Shown piece after piece: positions 31,455 through 43,813 of a stretch of DNA of 64,000 nucleotides. Each line of letters starts with the position of its first letter. Position 1 is the stretch's first letter. The position numbers were made by a program, and so were the translations under genes. Below the pieces are notes generated by a model. It was not told where the DNA came from. It made no database searches and saw only the letters and a list, made by a program, of their open reading frames with translations. The DNA comes from Pseudomonas viridiflava (GTDB lineage Bacteria > Pseudomonadota > Gammaproteobacteria > Pseudomonadales > Pseudomonadaceae). The DNA lies in the NCBI RefSeq assembly GCF_900582625.1, contig NZ_UTIQ01000001.1:310001-374000 (forward strand), written 5' to 3'.

Positions 31455-34400
31455 ATGGGCGCATTGTGGCAATCGAACAGTAATTCGGCTGAGCAAACGG
31501 TGCCCGGCCTGACTTCCTCTCCTTTGCCCAACGCAAAACGCCCGCCACCCCGCTCCCCTTGGCGCCGGGCGGTGCGGCGAACCTTCTGGTTAACGCTGTT
31601 GTTGCTGGTGGTCGCTGGCGCCTGGCTGGTCTACGAAGAAACCACCACCGCCCGGTTTCAATCCCGCGAACTGAGCCGCTACGCCGCCACGCTCACCTAT
31701 GAATTGGCTGAAGGCCCGAGCAACGCCATCCGCTACCCCGAATTCGGACCGTTCGACAAACGCCTGGGCTACGCCTATTTGCCAAACATGCTGGAGCGCC
31801 TGCAAAAACGCGATTACCTCATCCAGCAGCAAACGCGTTTTTCGCCCGCCTTGATGGAATACAGCCGCCACGGCCTGTTTATTCCCTACCCCGAAAAACT
31901 GCAAAGCGGCCTGGCCATCGCCGATTGCCGAGGCGCGCCGCTGTACAGCTTCACCTACCCGCAGCAGCTGTACGCCCAGTTCAGCGACATTCCGCCCTTG
32001 GTGGTCAATAGCCTGCTGTTCATCGAAAACCGCTACCTGCTCGACCCGCAGCAGCCGCTGAGCAACCCGGCTGTGGACTGGCCTCGGTTCGTGATGGCAG
32101 CCATCACCCAGGTCGGCAAAAAACTCGACGTTCAAGGCCAGTCCGCCGGTGGCAGCACCTTGGCCACGCAGTTGGAAAAGTACCGCCATTCTCCCGATGG
32201 CCTGACCCTCTCGGGCGTCGACAAGCTCAAGCAAATGGCCTCGGCCAGCGTGCGTGCCTACCAGAACGGGCCGCAGACCTTGCCCGCCCGGCAAAACATT
32301 GTGCGCGACTACCTCAACAGCGTGCCGCTGTCGGCGGCGCCGGGGTATGGCGAGGTGCATGGCATGGCCGATGGCCTGCGGGTTTGGTATGGCGCCGACT
32401 TCGCCGAAGTGAACCGCCTGCTGAGCGATGCCAAGGCCGACGTGGCGCAACGCGGCTTGGCCCTGCGTCAGGTGCTGTCGCTGATGATCGCCCAGCGCCG
32501 CCCTTCTTATTACCTGGCCCAGGGCCACAGCCAGTTGGCGACCCTGACCGACAGCCACATCCGCATTTTGGCCAGTGGCGGCGTGATCGACCCGGCCCTG
32601 CGCGATGCTGCCTTGGCCAGCACCGCCACCTGGCGCGACCTCAACGCCCAGCCCGGCGTACAGATGGTGGAAAGCAACAAAGGCATCAGCGTGGCGCGCA
32701 GCCGCTTGTCGAGCCTGCTGAATAAGCCGCTGTACGACCTCGACCGCCTCGACCTCGCCGCCACCACGACCCTTAACGGTCAACTGCAGCAAGCCGCCAG
32801 CGATTATTTGCAGCGCTTGGCCGATCCCGCGTTCGCCGCCCAGGCGGGGCTGCTTGGCGACCACTTGCTGACCGCGCAAACCACGCAAGCAGTGCGCTAC
32901 AGCTTCACCCTCTTCGAGCGCACGCCGGACGGTTCACGGGTGCGGGTGCAAACCGACAGCACCGACCAGCCGTTCGACATCAACGAGGGCAGCAAGCTGG
33001 AATTGGGCTCCACGGCCAAGCTGCGGGTACTGACCACCTATTTGGAAATCATCGACGAACTGCACCGCCGCTTCGTCGGCCAAACGCCGGCGCAGCTGCG
33101 CAAGGTCGAGGTGCCGGAGCAGGATTATTTGACCCGCTGGGCCGTTGATTACCTGGCCGCCGGCAACGACCCCAGCCTCACCGCCATGCTCGACGCCGCC
33201 CTGGAGCGGCGTTATTCGGCAAACCCTGGCGAACGGTTTTTCACCGGCGGCGGGCTGCACCACTTCAACAACTTCCGCCGCGAAGACAACGGCCGTATTC
33301 CGACCATGCGCGAGTCGCTGCAAGAGTCGATCAACCTGCCGTTCATTCGCCTGATGCGCGACGTGGTGCGCTACAGCACCTACCAAGCCAGCAACAGCAG
33401 CGCGCAATTGCTCAAAGACGACCACGACCCGCGCCGCCAAGATTACCTGCAGCGTTTTGCCGACCACGAAGGCACGGTGTTTTTGCTGCGCTTCTGGCGC
33501 AAGTACCAAGGCAAGAACGCCACCGAACGCCTCGACACCTTTCTCGACGGCATGCACCCCACCGCGTCGCGCTTGGCGGCGGTGCACCGCTACCTGATGC
33601 CGGATGTCGACGAAGCCACCTTTGGCACGTTTATCAACGCGCACCTGGTGGCCGAGAAAGTCGGGCCGGCACGCGTTCACGAGCTGTATGAAAAATACGG
33701 CCCCGGCGCCTACAGCCTGCCCGACCAAGGCTATATCGCCCGCGTGCACCCGCTGGAACTGTGGCTGCTCGGCTACCTGCTGCAACACCCGCAGGCCAGC
33801 TTCAACGAAGCGGTGACCGCCAGTAACAGCCAGCGCCAGGAAGTGTATGGCTGGCTGTTCAAGAGTCGGCACAAACGCGCGCGCGACAGCCGCATTCGCA
33901 TCATGTTGGAGGTTGAAGCGTTTCTGGACATCCACCAGCGCTGGCAGCGCGTCGGCTACCCGTTCGACCACCTGGTGCCGTCGCTTGCCACCGCCATCGG
34001 CAGTTCGGGTGATCGCCCCGCTGCGTTGGCGGAACTGATGGGCATCATCCTCAACGACGGTATTCGCCAGCCCACCGTGCGCATCGACGGCCTGCACTTT
34101 GCCGCCGGCACGCCCTACGAAGCGCAACTAAGCACCAACCCCGATCAAGGCAAGCGCGTGCTCTCCAGCGAAGTGGCGGCGGCCTTGCGCAGCGCCTTGG
34201 CGCAGGTGGTGGCCAAGGGCACCGCACGGCGCTTGAACGGCAGCTTCACCCTCGACGACGGCAGCGCCATGACCCTGGGCGGCAAAACCGGCACGGGCGA
34301 CAACCGCATCGAAAGCGTCGGCGCGGGCGGGCGCATTCTCAGTTCCCGCTCGCTGAACCGCACCGCCACGTTTGTGTTTTACCTGGGCGACAACCACTTC

Positions 34401-34565
34401 GGCACGCTCACTGCGTTCGTGCCCGGGCGGGCGGCGGAAGGCTTCCGCTTTACCTCCGCGTTGCCGGTGCAAGTGCTCAAAGGCATGGCGCCCACGCTGC
34501 AACCGTATTTGCGCGCGGGCACGCAGTGTGTGGCCATTCCACAGCAGGCGACGAACACCTTGTAG
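31455..34565 (+). CDS. Divergent bifunctional penicillin-binding protein (GT51 plus transpeptidase)
   Basis: A 1036-residue inner-membrane peptidoglycan synthase with one membrane segment (~43-62). The glycosyltransferase (~170-350) keeps FIEN (Glu191) and GGSTLATQLEK (233-242), in place of the usual EDxxFxxHxG and GGSTITQQL. Several other GT51 residues differ, so this half is divergent. The transpeptidase has the nucleophile motif STAK (Ser519-Lys522), SIN (625-627) and KTG (944-946) in GGKTGTGD. The spacing between SIN and KTG (~320) is much longer than usual, implying a large insert. Its stop codon TAG lies inside a palindromic repeat. It is not PBP1a, 1b or 1c of the classic lengths. Confidence 0.87.
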   Translation: MGALWQSNSNSAEQTVPGLTSSPLPNAKRPPPRSPWRRAVRRTFWLTLLLLVVAGAWLVYEETTTARFQSRELSRYAATLTYELAEGPSNAIRYPEFGPFDKRLGYAYLPNMLERLQKRDYLIQQQTRFSPALMEYSRHGLFIPYPEKLQSGLAIADCRGAPLYSFTYPQQLYAQFSDIPPLVVNSLLFIENRYLLDPQQPLSNPAVDWPRFVMAAITQVGKKLDVQGQSAGGSTLATQLEKYRHSPDGLTLSGVDKLKQMASASVRAYQNGPQTLPARQNIVRDYLNSVPLSAAPGYGEVHGMADGLRVWYGADFAEVNRLLSDAKADVAQRGLALRQVLSLMIAQRRPSYYLAQGHSQLATLTDSHIRILASGGVIDPALRDAALASTATWRDLNAQPGVQMVESNKGISVARSRLSSLLNKPLYDLDRLDLAATTTLNGQLQQAASDYLQRLADPAFAAQAGLLGDHLLTAQTTQAVRYSFTLFERTPDGSRVRVQTDSTDQPFDINEGSKLELGSTAKLRVLTTYLEIIDELHRRFVGQTPAQLRKVEVPEQDYLTRWAVDYLAAGNDPSLTAMLDAALERRYSANPGERFFTGGGLHHFNNFRREDNGRIPTMRESLQESINLPFIRLMRDVVRYSTYQASNSSAQLLKDDHDPRRQDYLQRFADHEGTVFLLRFWRKYQGKNATERLDTFLDGMHPTASRLAAVHRYLMPDVDEATFGTFINAHLVAEKVGPARVHELYEKYGPGAYSLPDQGYIARVHPLELWLLGYLLQHPQASFNEAVTASNSQRQEVYGWLFKSRHKRARDSRIRIMLEVEAFLDIHQRWQRVGYPFDHLVPSLATAIGSSGDRPAALAELMGIILNDGIRQPTVRIDGLHFAAGTPYEAQLSTNPDQGKRVLSSEVAAALRSALAQVVAKGTARRLNGSFTLDDGSAMTLGGKTGTGDNRIESVGAGGRILSSRSLNRTATFVFYLGDNHFGTLTAFVPGRAAEGFRFTSALPVQVLKGMAPTLQPYLRAGTQCVAIPQQATNTL

Positions 34566-34645
34566 GAGCCACCTTGGTGGCGAACCCTGCAAACGATGAT
34601 GCTGAAATGTGCGTTTGAAGGGTTCGCTAGCAAGCTAGCTCCTAC
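34562..34645. repeat. REP-type repeat pair overlapping a stop codon
   Basis: GTAGGAGCCACCTTGGTGGCGAA and, inverted, TTCGCTAGCAAGCTAGCTCCTAC, enclosing ~36 bp. The T-A-G at 34563-34565 is the stop codon of the penicillin-binding protein gene. Related to the copies at 2316, 30118 and 45700. Confidence 0.88.
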
Positions 34646-34753
34646 GGGCGGCTCTGAGCTAGGCGCTAGCTCCAAGCATTTGCCGCTGCCCCTGACACTG
34701 ACCCGCTGGTAATATCTGCGGCGCCCTATTTCCCTGCTGTCTGGAGTACCCGC

Positions 34754-35185
34754 TTGGAGTCTGAATCCATCGTCTATGGCTGCATCCGCGACTGGCCGTC
34801 GACGGATCCAGAGCAGGCGCGTGTGCGTCGTGCGATCAACAGGCGTGAACTGCGAGCCCTGCCCAGCGGCGATGCCTGGCCGTTTATTGGCCGCGACATG
34901 TTTTCGTTTTGCCCACAGCTCGGCGAAGGCTTGTACCAGACGCAAGTCATCCATTTCGGCGCCAGCTACCGGGCCATCGAATACGAATGGAGCTTGTGGG
35001 TCGAGCAGTTCGAAGCGCTGCTCAAGCGCTTGTACTGGGGCAGTGCAGTGGTACACCTGGAAACCGAGCTGAGCGGCAGCCACACCTTTCGCTGGGAATC
35101 GGAACAGGGCTTTCACAGCCCGCAAGACAGCGGCGGCCTGCTGGTTCGCTGCGCCTGGGAACGCGAAGGCGCGTTGCACAGCTAA
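34754..35185 (+). CDS. Hypothetical protein
   Basis: I do not recognise this protein. It has 143 residues, no signal peptide and no membrane segment, is rich in Trp (positions ~14, 42, 80, 83, 96, 114) and is mildly acidic. The start is TTG at 34754, with CTGGAG ~10 bases upstream. Codon use resembles its neighbours, so it is probably real. It lies 22 bp upstream of a YnfA-family gene on the same strand. Confidence 0.65.
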   Translation: MESESIVYGCIRDWPSTDPEQARVRRAINRRELRALPSGDAWPFIGRDMFSFCPQLGEGLYQTQVIHFGASYRAIEYEWSLWVEQFEALLKRLYWGSAVVHLETELSGSHTFRWESEQGFHSPQDSGGLLVRCAWEREGALHS

Positions 35186-35206
35186 TCTCGCCAAGGCCGC
35201 ATCTGC

Positions 35207-35539
35207 ATGCTCAATTACCTGTGGTTCTTCCTCGCCGCGCTGTTTGAAATTGCCGGCTGCTACGCCTTTTGGTCGTGGCTGCGCATGGGCAAAAGCGCCT
35301 GGTGGATTGCGCCGGGGCTTATCAGCCTGGTGCTGTTTGCGTTACTGCTCACCCGCGTGGAAGCGGCGTATGCCGGGCGCGCCTATGCCGCGTATGGCGG
35401 CATCTACGTGGTGGCGTCGTTGTTCTGGTTGGGTGTGGTGGAGCGGGCGCGGCCGCTGAGCACCGATTGGATCGGCGCGGCGTTTTGCGTGGTGGGCGCG
35501 TTGATTATCTTGTTGGGGCCGCGCGCGATTCCGTCCTGA
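35207..35539 (+). CDS. YnfA family (UPF0060) membrane protein
   Basis: A 110-residue, four-helix inner-membrane protein matching UPF0060/Ynf[40 protein letters not shown] and [44 protein letters not shown] are the family's two halves. Distant relatives are small-multidrug-resistance transporters, and some YnfA proteins have been linked to efflux. No substrate can be assigned. It probably shares a transcript with the hypothetical gene upstream. Confidence 0.92.
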   Translation: MLNYLWFFLAALFEIAGCYAFWSWLRMGKSAWWIAPGLISLVLFALLLTRVEAAYAGRAYAAYGGIYVVASLFWLGVVERARPLSTDWIGAAFCVVGALIILLGPRAIPS

Positions 35540-35573
35540 ATTGCATTCTGCAAAAAGCTGAATGTGGTTTCGC

Positions 35574-35804
35574 TCACTCTTCCAACCATTCCTTCGGCAC
35601 GTCGCGCTTCATGGCGAGCTGGCACTGTTCACTTTCCACGTCGAAAACAATCACCGCCTCGCCTTTGTCCAGGGCGCGGCGCACGCGGGCGACGCGGGTG
35701 TCGAGTGGGGTTTCGTCGCCGTTGTCGGTGCCGTCACGGGTGACGAAATCTTCGATCAGGCGTGTGAGTGTCTCGGGTTCAAGCATTTCTTGCGGGATCA
35801 ACAT
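35574..35804 (-). CDS. YheU family (UPF0270) protein
   Basis: A 76-residue acidic cytoplasmic protein of the YheU/UPF0270 family: MLIPQEMLEPETLTRLIEDFVTRDGTD and RVARVRRALDKGEAVIVFDVESEQCQLA are the conserved halves. The function is unknown. It is transcribed on its own, 50 bp downstream of the hybrid kinase on the same strand. Confidence 0.92.
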   Translation of the reverse strand: MLIPQEMLEPETLTRLIEDFVTRDGTDNGDETPLDTRVARVRRALDKGEAVIVFDVESEQCQLAMKRDVPKEWLEE

Positions 35805-35854
35805 GGCACTTCTCCAGAAAGCCCGGCGATGTTAACCCACTCCACGCCGTCCCA

Positions 35855-38626
<2,772 letters not shown>

Positions 38627-38713
38627 CCGTAAACCTCTGGCAAATTTCCGGCAGAGCTGTCAGTTCGCTCCACTCTTGTTTGTCTGGCACTTTGCCTCTA
38701 TGCCGGCCGCCCT

Positions 38714-39904
38714 TCAAGTGTCGTTTTCACGCGCGTTCAACACGCTCTCTACCGTTGGCACCCGGGTGTCGCTTTCCATCTGCGCATCGTGCTCGATCTG
38801 GTGGCTGAAATTCTCCAGCGACTGGCCGCCAGGCTTGGCATCGCTGGCAAATACCGGCGGGCTCAAGATGTAGGCGCTGAGCAAACGACTGAGGCCCGCC
38901 AGGCTGTCGATATGGGTACGTTCGTAGCCGTGGGTCGCGTCACAGCCAAAGGCTAGCAGAGCCGTGCGGGTGTCGTGGCCCGCCGCAACGGCCGATTGCG
39001 CATCGCTGTGGTAGTAGCGAAACAGGTCGCGGCGCACCGGCACTTCGTTCTTTTCCGCCAGGCGCAGCAGGTGGCGCGACAGGTGATAGTCGTATGGCCC
39101 GCCGGAATCCTGCATGGCCACACTCACGGTGTGCTCGCTGGACTGTTGCCCCGGCGCTACCGGCGCAATGTCGATGCCGACGAACTCGCTCACATCCCAA
39201 TGCAACGCCCCGGCCGCCCCCGAGCCCACTTCCTCGGTGATGGTGAACAGCGGGTGGCAGTCTATGGCCGGCTCGATGCCGCTTTCGACCAGCCCTTTGA
39301 GCGCGGTCAGCAAGGCGGCGGTGCCGGCTTTGTCGTCCAGGTGGCGGGCGCTGATATGGCCACTTTCGGTGAATTCGGGCAGCGGGTCGAACGCCACGAA
39401 GTCACCCACATTAATGCCCAACGACTCGCAGTCGGCGCGGGTGCTGCTGTAAGCATCCAGGCGCAGTTCAACGTGGTCCCAGCTGATCGGCATCTGGTCG
39501 ATGGCCGTGTTGAACGCGTGCCCGGAGGCCATCAGCGGCAGCACGCTGCCCCGGAATACACCGGTTTCGGTAAACACGCTGACGCGGCTGCCTTCGGCGA
39601 ACCGGCTTGACCAGCAGCCCACCGGCGCCAGGCCCAGACGACCGTTTTCTTGCACTTGCCGAACAATGGCGCCGATGGTGTCCAGGTGAGTGGATACCGC
39701 GCGGTCGGGGCTGTTCTGCTTGCCCTTGATGGTGGCGCGGATGGTGCCTCGACGGGTCAGCTCGAACGGAATGCCGAGTTCTTCCAGGCGTTCGGCCACG
39801 TAGCGCACGATGGTGTCGGTGAAACCGGTGGGGCTGGGAATGGCGAGCATTTCCAGCAGCACGCGGCGCAGGTAGTCGAGGTCGGGTTCGGGGACTTTTT
39901 TCAT
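38714..39904 (-). CDS. M42-family peptidase of the NAGGN osmoprotectant operon
   Basis: A 396-residue metalloaminopeptidase-like enzyme (M42 type). Metal ligands appear in VSTHLDTIGA (His, Asp), ARHLDDKAGTAALLTAL (Asp) and FTITEEVGSG (Glu-Glu); the closing HGYERTHID supplies the last His. In Pseudomonas such a gene accompanies asnO and ngg and is annotated as an osmoprotectant NAGGN-system peptidase, probably acting on N-acetylglutaminylglutamine amide or a by-product. It follows ngg on the minus strand after 123 bp that hold two palindromes. The C-terminal ~45 residues look disordered. Confidence 0.9.
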   Translation of the reverse strand: MKKVPEPDLDYLRRVLLEMLAIPSPTGFTDTIVRYVAERLEELGIPFELTRRGTIRATIKGKQNSPDRAVSTHLDTIGAIVRQVQENGRLGLAPVGCWSSRFAEGSRVSVFTETGVFRGSVLPLMASGHAFNTAIDQMPISWDHVELRLDAYSSTRADCESLGINVGDFVAFDPLPEFTESGHISARHLDDKAGTAALLTALKGLVESGIEPAIDCHPLFTITEEVGSGAAGALHWDVSEFVGIDIAPVAPGQQSSEHTVSVAMQDSGGPYDYHLSRHLLRLAEKNEVPVRRDLFRYYHSDAQSAVAAGHDTRTALLAFGCDATHGYERTHIDSLAGLSRLLSAYILSPPVFASDAKPGGQSLENFSHQIEHDAQMESDTRVPTVESVLNARENDT

Positions 39905-39927
39905 TCAGGTCTCCTTCTATGAATGAC

Positions 39928-40021
39928 GTCATTCCCGCGCAGGCGGGAATCCAGAATGGCAGGGTGTGACGCGAAGGCCGCGCCAACCCATTTGCTGAAT
40001 CCCCGCGTGCGCGGGGACGAC
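39928..40021. repeat. Inverted pair of ATTCCCGC-type palindromes
   Basis: GTCATTCCCGCGCAGGCGGG then AATCCAG (39928-39954), and in opposite orientation GAATCCCCGCGTGCGCGGGG then ACGAC (39998-40021). The pair lies between ngg and the M42 peptidase gene. Same family as 8301, 43771 and 53978. Confidence 0.88.
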
Positions 40022-40027
40022 GGAGGA

Positions 40028-41773
40028 TCAGCCAGCGGTCTGGCTAAGCGGAAACAGCAGGTCGATAAACCGTTCTGCCGTCGCCTGCGGTTGGTGGTTG
40101 GCCAGGCCGGCGCGCTCGTTCGCTTCGATAAACACGTACTCGGGCTGATCGGCTGCCGGCACCAGCAGGTCGAGGCCGACCACGGGAATATCCAGCGCCC
40201 GCGCCGCGCGTACGGCGGCATCGGCGAGCACCGGATGAAGAATCTCGGTGACGTCTTCCAGAGTGCCGCCCGTGTGCAGGTTAGCTGTACGGCGTACCGC
40301 CAAGCGTTGGCCGGCGGGCAACACACTGTCGTAGTCGAAACCAGCGGCGCGCAGGGTGCGGTGGGTTTCTTCATCCAGTGGAATACGGCTTTCACCGCCC
40401 GTGGCCGCTTGCCGACGGCGGCTTTGTGCTTCGATCAGAGCGCCGATGCTGTGGCGTCCATCACCAATCACCTCAGCCGGACGGCGGATAGCAGCGGCCA
40501 CCACTTCAAAGCCGATCACCAGAATGCGCAGGTCGGCGCCTTCGTGGAAACTTTCCAGCAGCACACGGTTATCGAACGCCTTGGCGCGCTTGATGGCGGC
40601 CTCGACTTCTTCGTCGCTGCGCAAGTCGATGGCCACACCCTTGCCCTGCTCGCCATCCACGGGCTTGACCACCACGCGGCCATGTTCGGCGAGAAAGTCG
40701 GCGTTCTCTTCAGGCTCGCCGGCCAGCTGCTGGGCCGGCAACTCCAGGCCCACACGGCGCAAGGCGCGGTGGGTGAGCACTTTGTCTTGGCACAGCGTCA
40801 TGCTCACGGCGCTGGTCAAATCGCTCAGCGACTCGCGGCAGCGAATGCGCCGCCCGCCCTGGCTGAGGGTGAACAGTCCGGCTTCGGCGTCGTCCACCTG
40901 CACCTCAATGCCGCGACGACGGGCTTCGTCGACGATGATCTTGGCGTACGGGTTTAGCTCCGCTTCCGGCCCAGGGCCTAGAAACAGGGTTTCGTTGATG
41001 CCGTTCTTGCGCTTGAGCGTGAACGTGGCCAGGTCGCGGAAACCCAGCTTGGCGTACAAGCGCTTGGCTTGATGGTTGTCGTGCAGCACCGACAAGTCGA
41101 GGTAGCTCAGGCCCCGGCTCATAAAGTGCTCGATGAGGTGGCGCACCAGCACCTCGCCCACCCCTGGTCGCGTGCAGCGCGGCGACACGGCCAGGCACCA
41201 GAGGCTGCAACCGTTGTCGGGGTCGTTGAAGGCTTTGCGATGATTGAGGCCCATCATGCCGCCGATAATCATGCCGCTGTCGGCGTCTTCGGCCAGCCAG
41301 TATTCCGGGCCGCCTTCCTCGCGCGGCGTCAGGCGCTCCGGGTCCACGGGCAACATGCCGCGTTCCTGATACAGATTGTTCAGCGCTTGCCAGTCTTCCA
41401 CGCTCTGCGCGCGACGCACGTTGAACCCGCGAAAACCACGGCGCGCCTGGCGATAGTCGGTGAACCACAGGCGCAACGTGTCCGAGGGGTCAAGGAACAA
41501 ACCCTGCGGCGCCTGCGCCAACACTTGATGCGGCGCCGACACGTACAACGCGATGTCACGTTCGCCGGGTTTTTCGTTCAGCAGATCGCTGGCCAGCAGT
41601 TCAGGCGTCGGGTAGGTGTGCCCGATCAGAATCCTTCCCCAGCCGCAATGCAGTGCCTGCGGCGGGTGCGGGTTCTGGTCACCATCTTCGGCAAAACGCG
41701 CCTGCAAGCGCTCATAGGACGGCGGTTGGCCGCGCAACAGGCGCTGGCTGTAGGCATAGCCTTTCATCAACAA
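40028..41773 (-). CDS. ngg: N-acetylglutaminylglutamine synthetase
   Basis: 581 residues. An N-terminal GNAT acetyltransferase region (~105-245; LAVSPRCTRPGVGEVLVRHLIEHF is the acetyl-CoA loop) is fused to a RimK/glutathione-synthetase-like ATP-grasp domain (~300-575; GRVVVKPVDGEQGKGVAIDL, VPVVGLDLLV, VFIEANERAGLANH). The fusion makes the acetylated dipeptide N-acetylglutaminylglutamine, which the amidotransferase upstream amidates. The product is a compatible solute for osmotic stress. asnO lies 51 bp upstream on the same strand. Confidence 0.93.
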   Translation of the reverse strand: MLMKGYAYSQRLLRGQPPSYERLQARFAEDGDQNPHPPQALHCGWGRILIGHTYPTPELLASDLLNEKPGERDIALYVSAPHQVLAQAPQGLFLDPSDTLRLWFTDYRQARRGFRGFNVRRAQSVEDWQALNNLYQERGMLPVDPERLTPREEGGPEYWLAEDADSGMIIGGMMGLNHRKAFNDPDNGCSLWCLAVSPRCTRPGVGEVLVRHLIEHFMSRGLSYLDLSVLHDNHQAKRLYAKLGFRDLATFTLKRKNGINETLFLGPGPEAELNPYAKIIVDEARRRGIEVQVDDAEAGLFTLSQGGRRIRCRESLSDLTSAVSMTLCQDKVLTHRALRRVGLELPAQQLAGEPEENADFLAEHGRVVVKPVDGEQGKGVAIDLRSDEEVEAAIKRAKAFDNRVLLESFHEGADLRILVIGFEVVAAAIRRPAEVIGDGRHSIGALIEAQSRRRQAATGGESRIPLDEETHRTLRAAGFDYDSVLPAGQRLAVRRTANLHTGGTLEDVTEILHPVLADAAVRAARALDIPVVGLDLLVPAADQPEYVFIEANERAGLANHQPQATAERFIDLLFPLSQTAG

Positions 41774-41824
41774 AAATTCCCTTGCAAAACAGACCGTCTG
41801 AAAACCATCGAAAACACGGGCCCG

Positions 41825-43594
41825 TTACAGGCCCTGCTCGCTTAACCACAGGTTCAAGGCCGCCAACTGCCACAGCTTGGAGCCGCGCAACGGGGTGAGT
41901 TGGCCTTGGGGGTCGGTGAGTAATTGATCCAGCATGGTGGGGTTGAAGAGGCCGCGATCCTGGCTGGGGTCCAGCAGCAGGTCGCGCACCCAACCGAGCG
42001 TGTTGCCTTCCAAATGCTTGAGGCCCGGCACGGGGAAATAGCCCTTCGGCCGATCAATCACGGCCGCCGGAATCACCAAACGAGCCGCTTCCTTGAGCAC
42101 CTGCTTGCCGCCATCGGGCAGCTTGAAGCGCCCCGGAATGCGGGCCGACAGTTCCACCAGGCGGTAATCCAGAAACGGCGTACGCGCTTCCAGGCCCCAG
42201 GCCATGGTCATGTTGTCCACGCGCTTAACCGGGTCGTCGACCAGCATCACCGTGCTGTCCAGACGCAGCGCTTTATCCACCGCAGCCTGTGCGCCGGGGC
42301 GCTGGAAGTGCTCGCGCACGTAATCGCCGGCGCAATCGCCGCTCAGCCAGGCGGGTTGCACGGTGTCGCGGTATTCGTCGTAGGTGCGGTCCAGAAAGGC
42401 CGCGCGATAAGCGGCATACGGGTCGGCCGCGCCGTCCACCAGCGGATACCAGTGGTAACCGGCGAACAGCTCATCGGCGCCCTGGCCGCTCTGCACCACC
42501 TTGCAGTGCTTGGCCACTTCGCGGGACAGCAGATAGAAGGCGATGCAGTCATGGCTGACCATCGGCTCGCTCATGGCGCGGAAGGCGGCCGGCAGTTGCT
42601 CGATGATCTCGCGCTCGTCAATGCGCAGCTGGTGATGGCGGGTGCCGTAGTGCTGGGCGATCAGGTCGGAATATTGAAATTCGTCGCCGCGCTCGCCGCC
42701 GGCGTCCTGAAAACCAATCGAGAACGTCGACAGGTTTTCCACGCCCACTTCACGCAGCAGGCCCACCAGCAAGCTGGAATCGACGCCACCCGAAAGCAGC
42801 ACGCCCACATCCACGGCCGCGCGTTGGCGAATGGCCACGGCCTCGCGCAGGCTGTCCAGCGTCAGGTCGCGCCACTCCGTCAGGCCATAGCCCTGTTCGT
42901 CTGCAGCGGCGCCGTAGTTCAGGGTCCACCAGGTTTGCTGGGTGGTTTTACCGTTGGCGTCGATACGCAGCCAGGTGGCGGGCGGCAGCTTGCTGACGTT
43001 GGCCAGCAGCGTGCGCGGCGCCGGCACCACGGCGTGGAAGTTCAGGTAGTGGTTGAGGGCGACCGGGTCGAGGGTTTTGTCGATATCGCCTCCTTGCAGC
43101 AAGGCCGGCAAGGTGGAGGCAAAACGCAGGCGCTCGGCGGTGTGCGACAGGTACAGCGGCTTGATGCCCAGACGGTCGCGGGCGATGAAGAGCTCGCGCT
43201 TGTCGCGCTCCCAGATGGCGAAGGCAAACATGCCGTTGAGCTTGGGCAGCAGATCGGCGCCCCACGCGTGGTAGCCCTTGAGCAACACCTCGGTGTCGCC
43301 GTCAGAGAAAAACTGATAGCCCAGCGCTTGCAGCTCGGTGCGCAGCTCCGGGTAGTTATAAATGGCACCGTTGAATACCATCGACAGGCCCAGTTGGCTG
43401 TCGATCATCGGCTGACCGGAGGCTTCCTCCAGGTCCATGATTTTCAGCCGCCGGTGGCCCAACGCAATCGAACCCTGGCTATGAAAGCCGTGGGCATCGG
43501 GGCCTCGCGGGGCGAGGTGATGGGTAATGCGCTCGACCGCTGCGAGGTCGGCGGGGCGATTATTGAAACGTAACTCTCCAGATATTCCGCACAT
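41825..43594 (-). CDS. asnO: N-acetylglutaminylglutamine amidotransferase (asparagine synthase-like)
   Basis: 589 residues of the asparagine synthase type. Class II glutamine amidotransferase domain with nucleophile Cys2 (MCGISGELRF), LGHRRLKIMDL and MVFNGAIYNYPELR. The synthetase domain has the pyrophosphate loop LLSGGVDSSLL (~268-278). With ngg next in the same operon it forms the amide of N-acetylglutaminylglutamine, an osmolyte. Length and order (asnO, ngg, M42 peptidase) fit Pseudomonas NAGGN loci. Osmotic induction is known for this pathway elsewhere; no promoter was identified here. Confidence 0.93.
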   Translation of the reverse strand: MCGISGELRFNNRPADLAAVERITHHLAPRGPDAHGFHSQGSIALGHRRLKIMDLEEASGQPMIDSQLGLSMVFNGAIYNYPELRTELQALGYQFFSDGDTEVLLKGYHAWGADLLPKLNGMFAFAIWERDKRELFIARDRLGIKPLYLSHTAERLRFASTLPALLQGGDIDKTLDPVALNHYLNFHAVVPAPRTLLANVSKLPPATWLRIDANGKTTQQTWWTLNYGAAADEQGYGLTEWRDLTLDSLREAVAIRQRAAVDVGVLLSGGVDSSLLVGLLREVGVENLSTFSIGFQDAGGERGDEFQYSDLIAQHYGTRHHQLRIDEREIIEQLPAAFRAMSEPMVSHDCIAFYLLSREVAKHCKVVQSGQGADELFAGYHWYPLVDGAADPYAAYRAAFLDRTYDEYRDTVQPAWLSGDCAGDYVREHFQRPGAQAAVDKALRLDSTVMLVDDPVKRVDNMTMAWGLEARTPFLDYRLVELSARIPGRFKLPDGGKQVLKEAARLVIPAAVIDRPKGYFPVPGLKHLEGNTLGWVRDLLLDPSQDRGLFNPTMLDQLLTDPQGQLTPLRGSKLWQLAALNLWLSEQGL

Positions 43595-43770
43595 AGTCCT
43601 TACCGGGTTTCCGTTGGGGATGAAGGGGGCGCGCTTTCACTGCGCTACTGAAGCAGACCGGCTTAGGGCCTGAGAGTTTTAGATAAATGTGTTCTAAGTT
43701 GCTGATGGGCGCGGGGATTCAAAACGGCATTTGTGGCGTTACGAATATCGGCGTCCTAGCGGCGAGCCTT

Positions 43771-43794
43771 GATTCCCGCCTGCGCGGGAATGAC
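43771..43794. repeat. ATTCCCGC-type palindrome
   Basis: GATTCCCGCCTGCGCGGGAATGAC, a single copy in the 267-bp gap between putP and asnO. The rest of the gap holds no recognisable gene. Confidence 0.85.
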
Positions 43795-43813
43795 GATTTA
43801 CTGAAATTCGGGC

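Noticed and set aside
41924..43573. 549-codon open frame antisense to asnO
   Set aside because: It is the complement of a strongly conserved gene; long antisense frames are expected in GC-rich DNA. The translation is Gln/His/Arg-rich with no motif.
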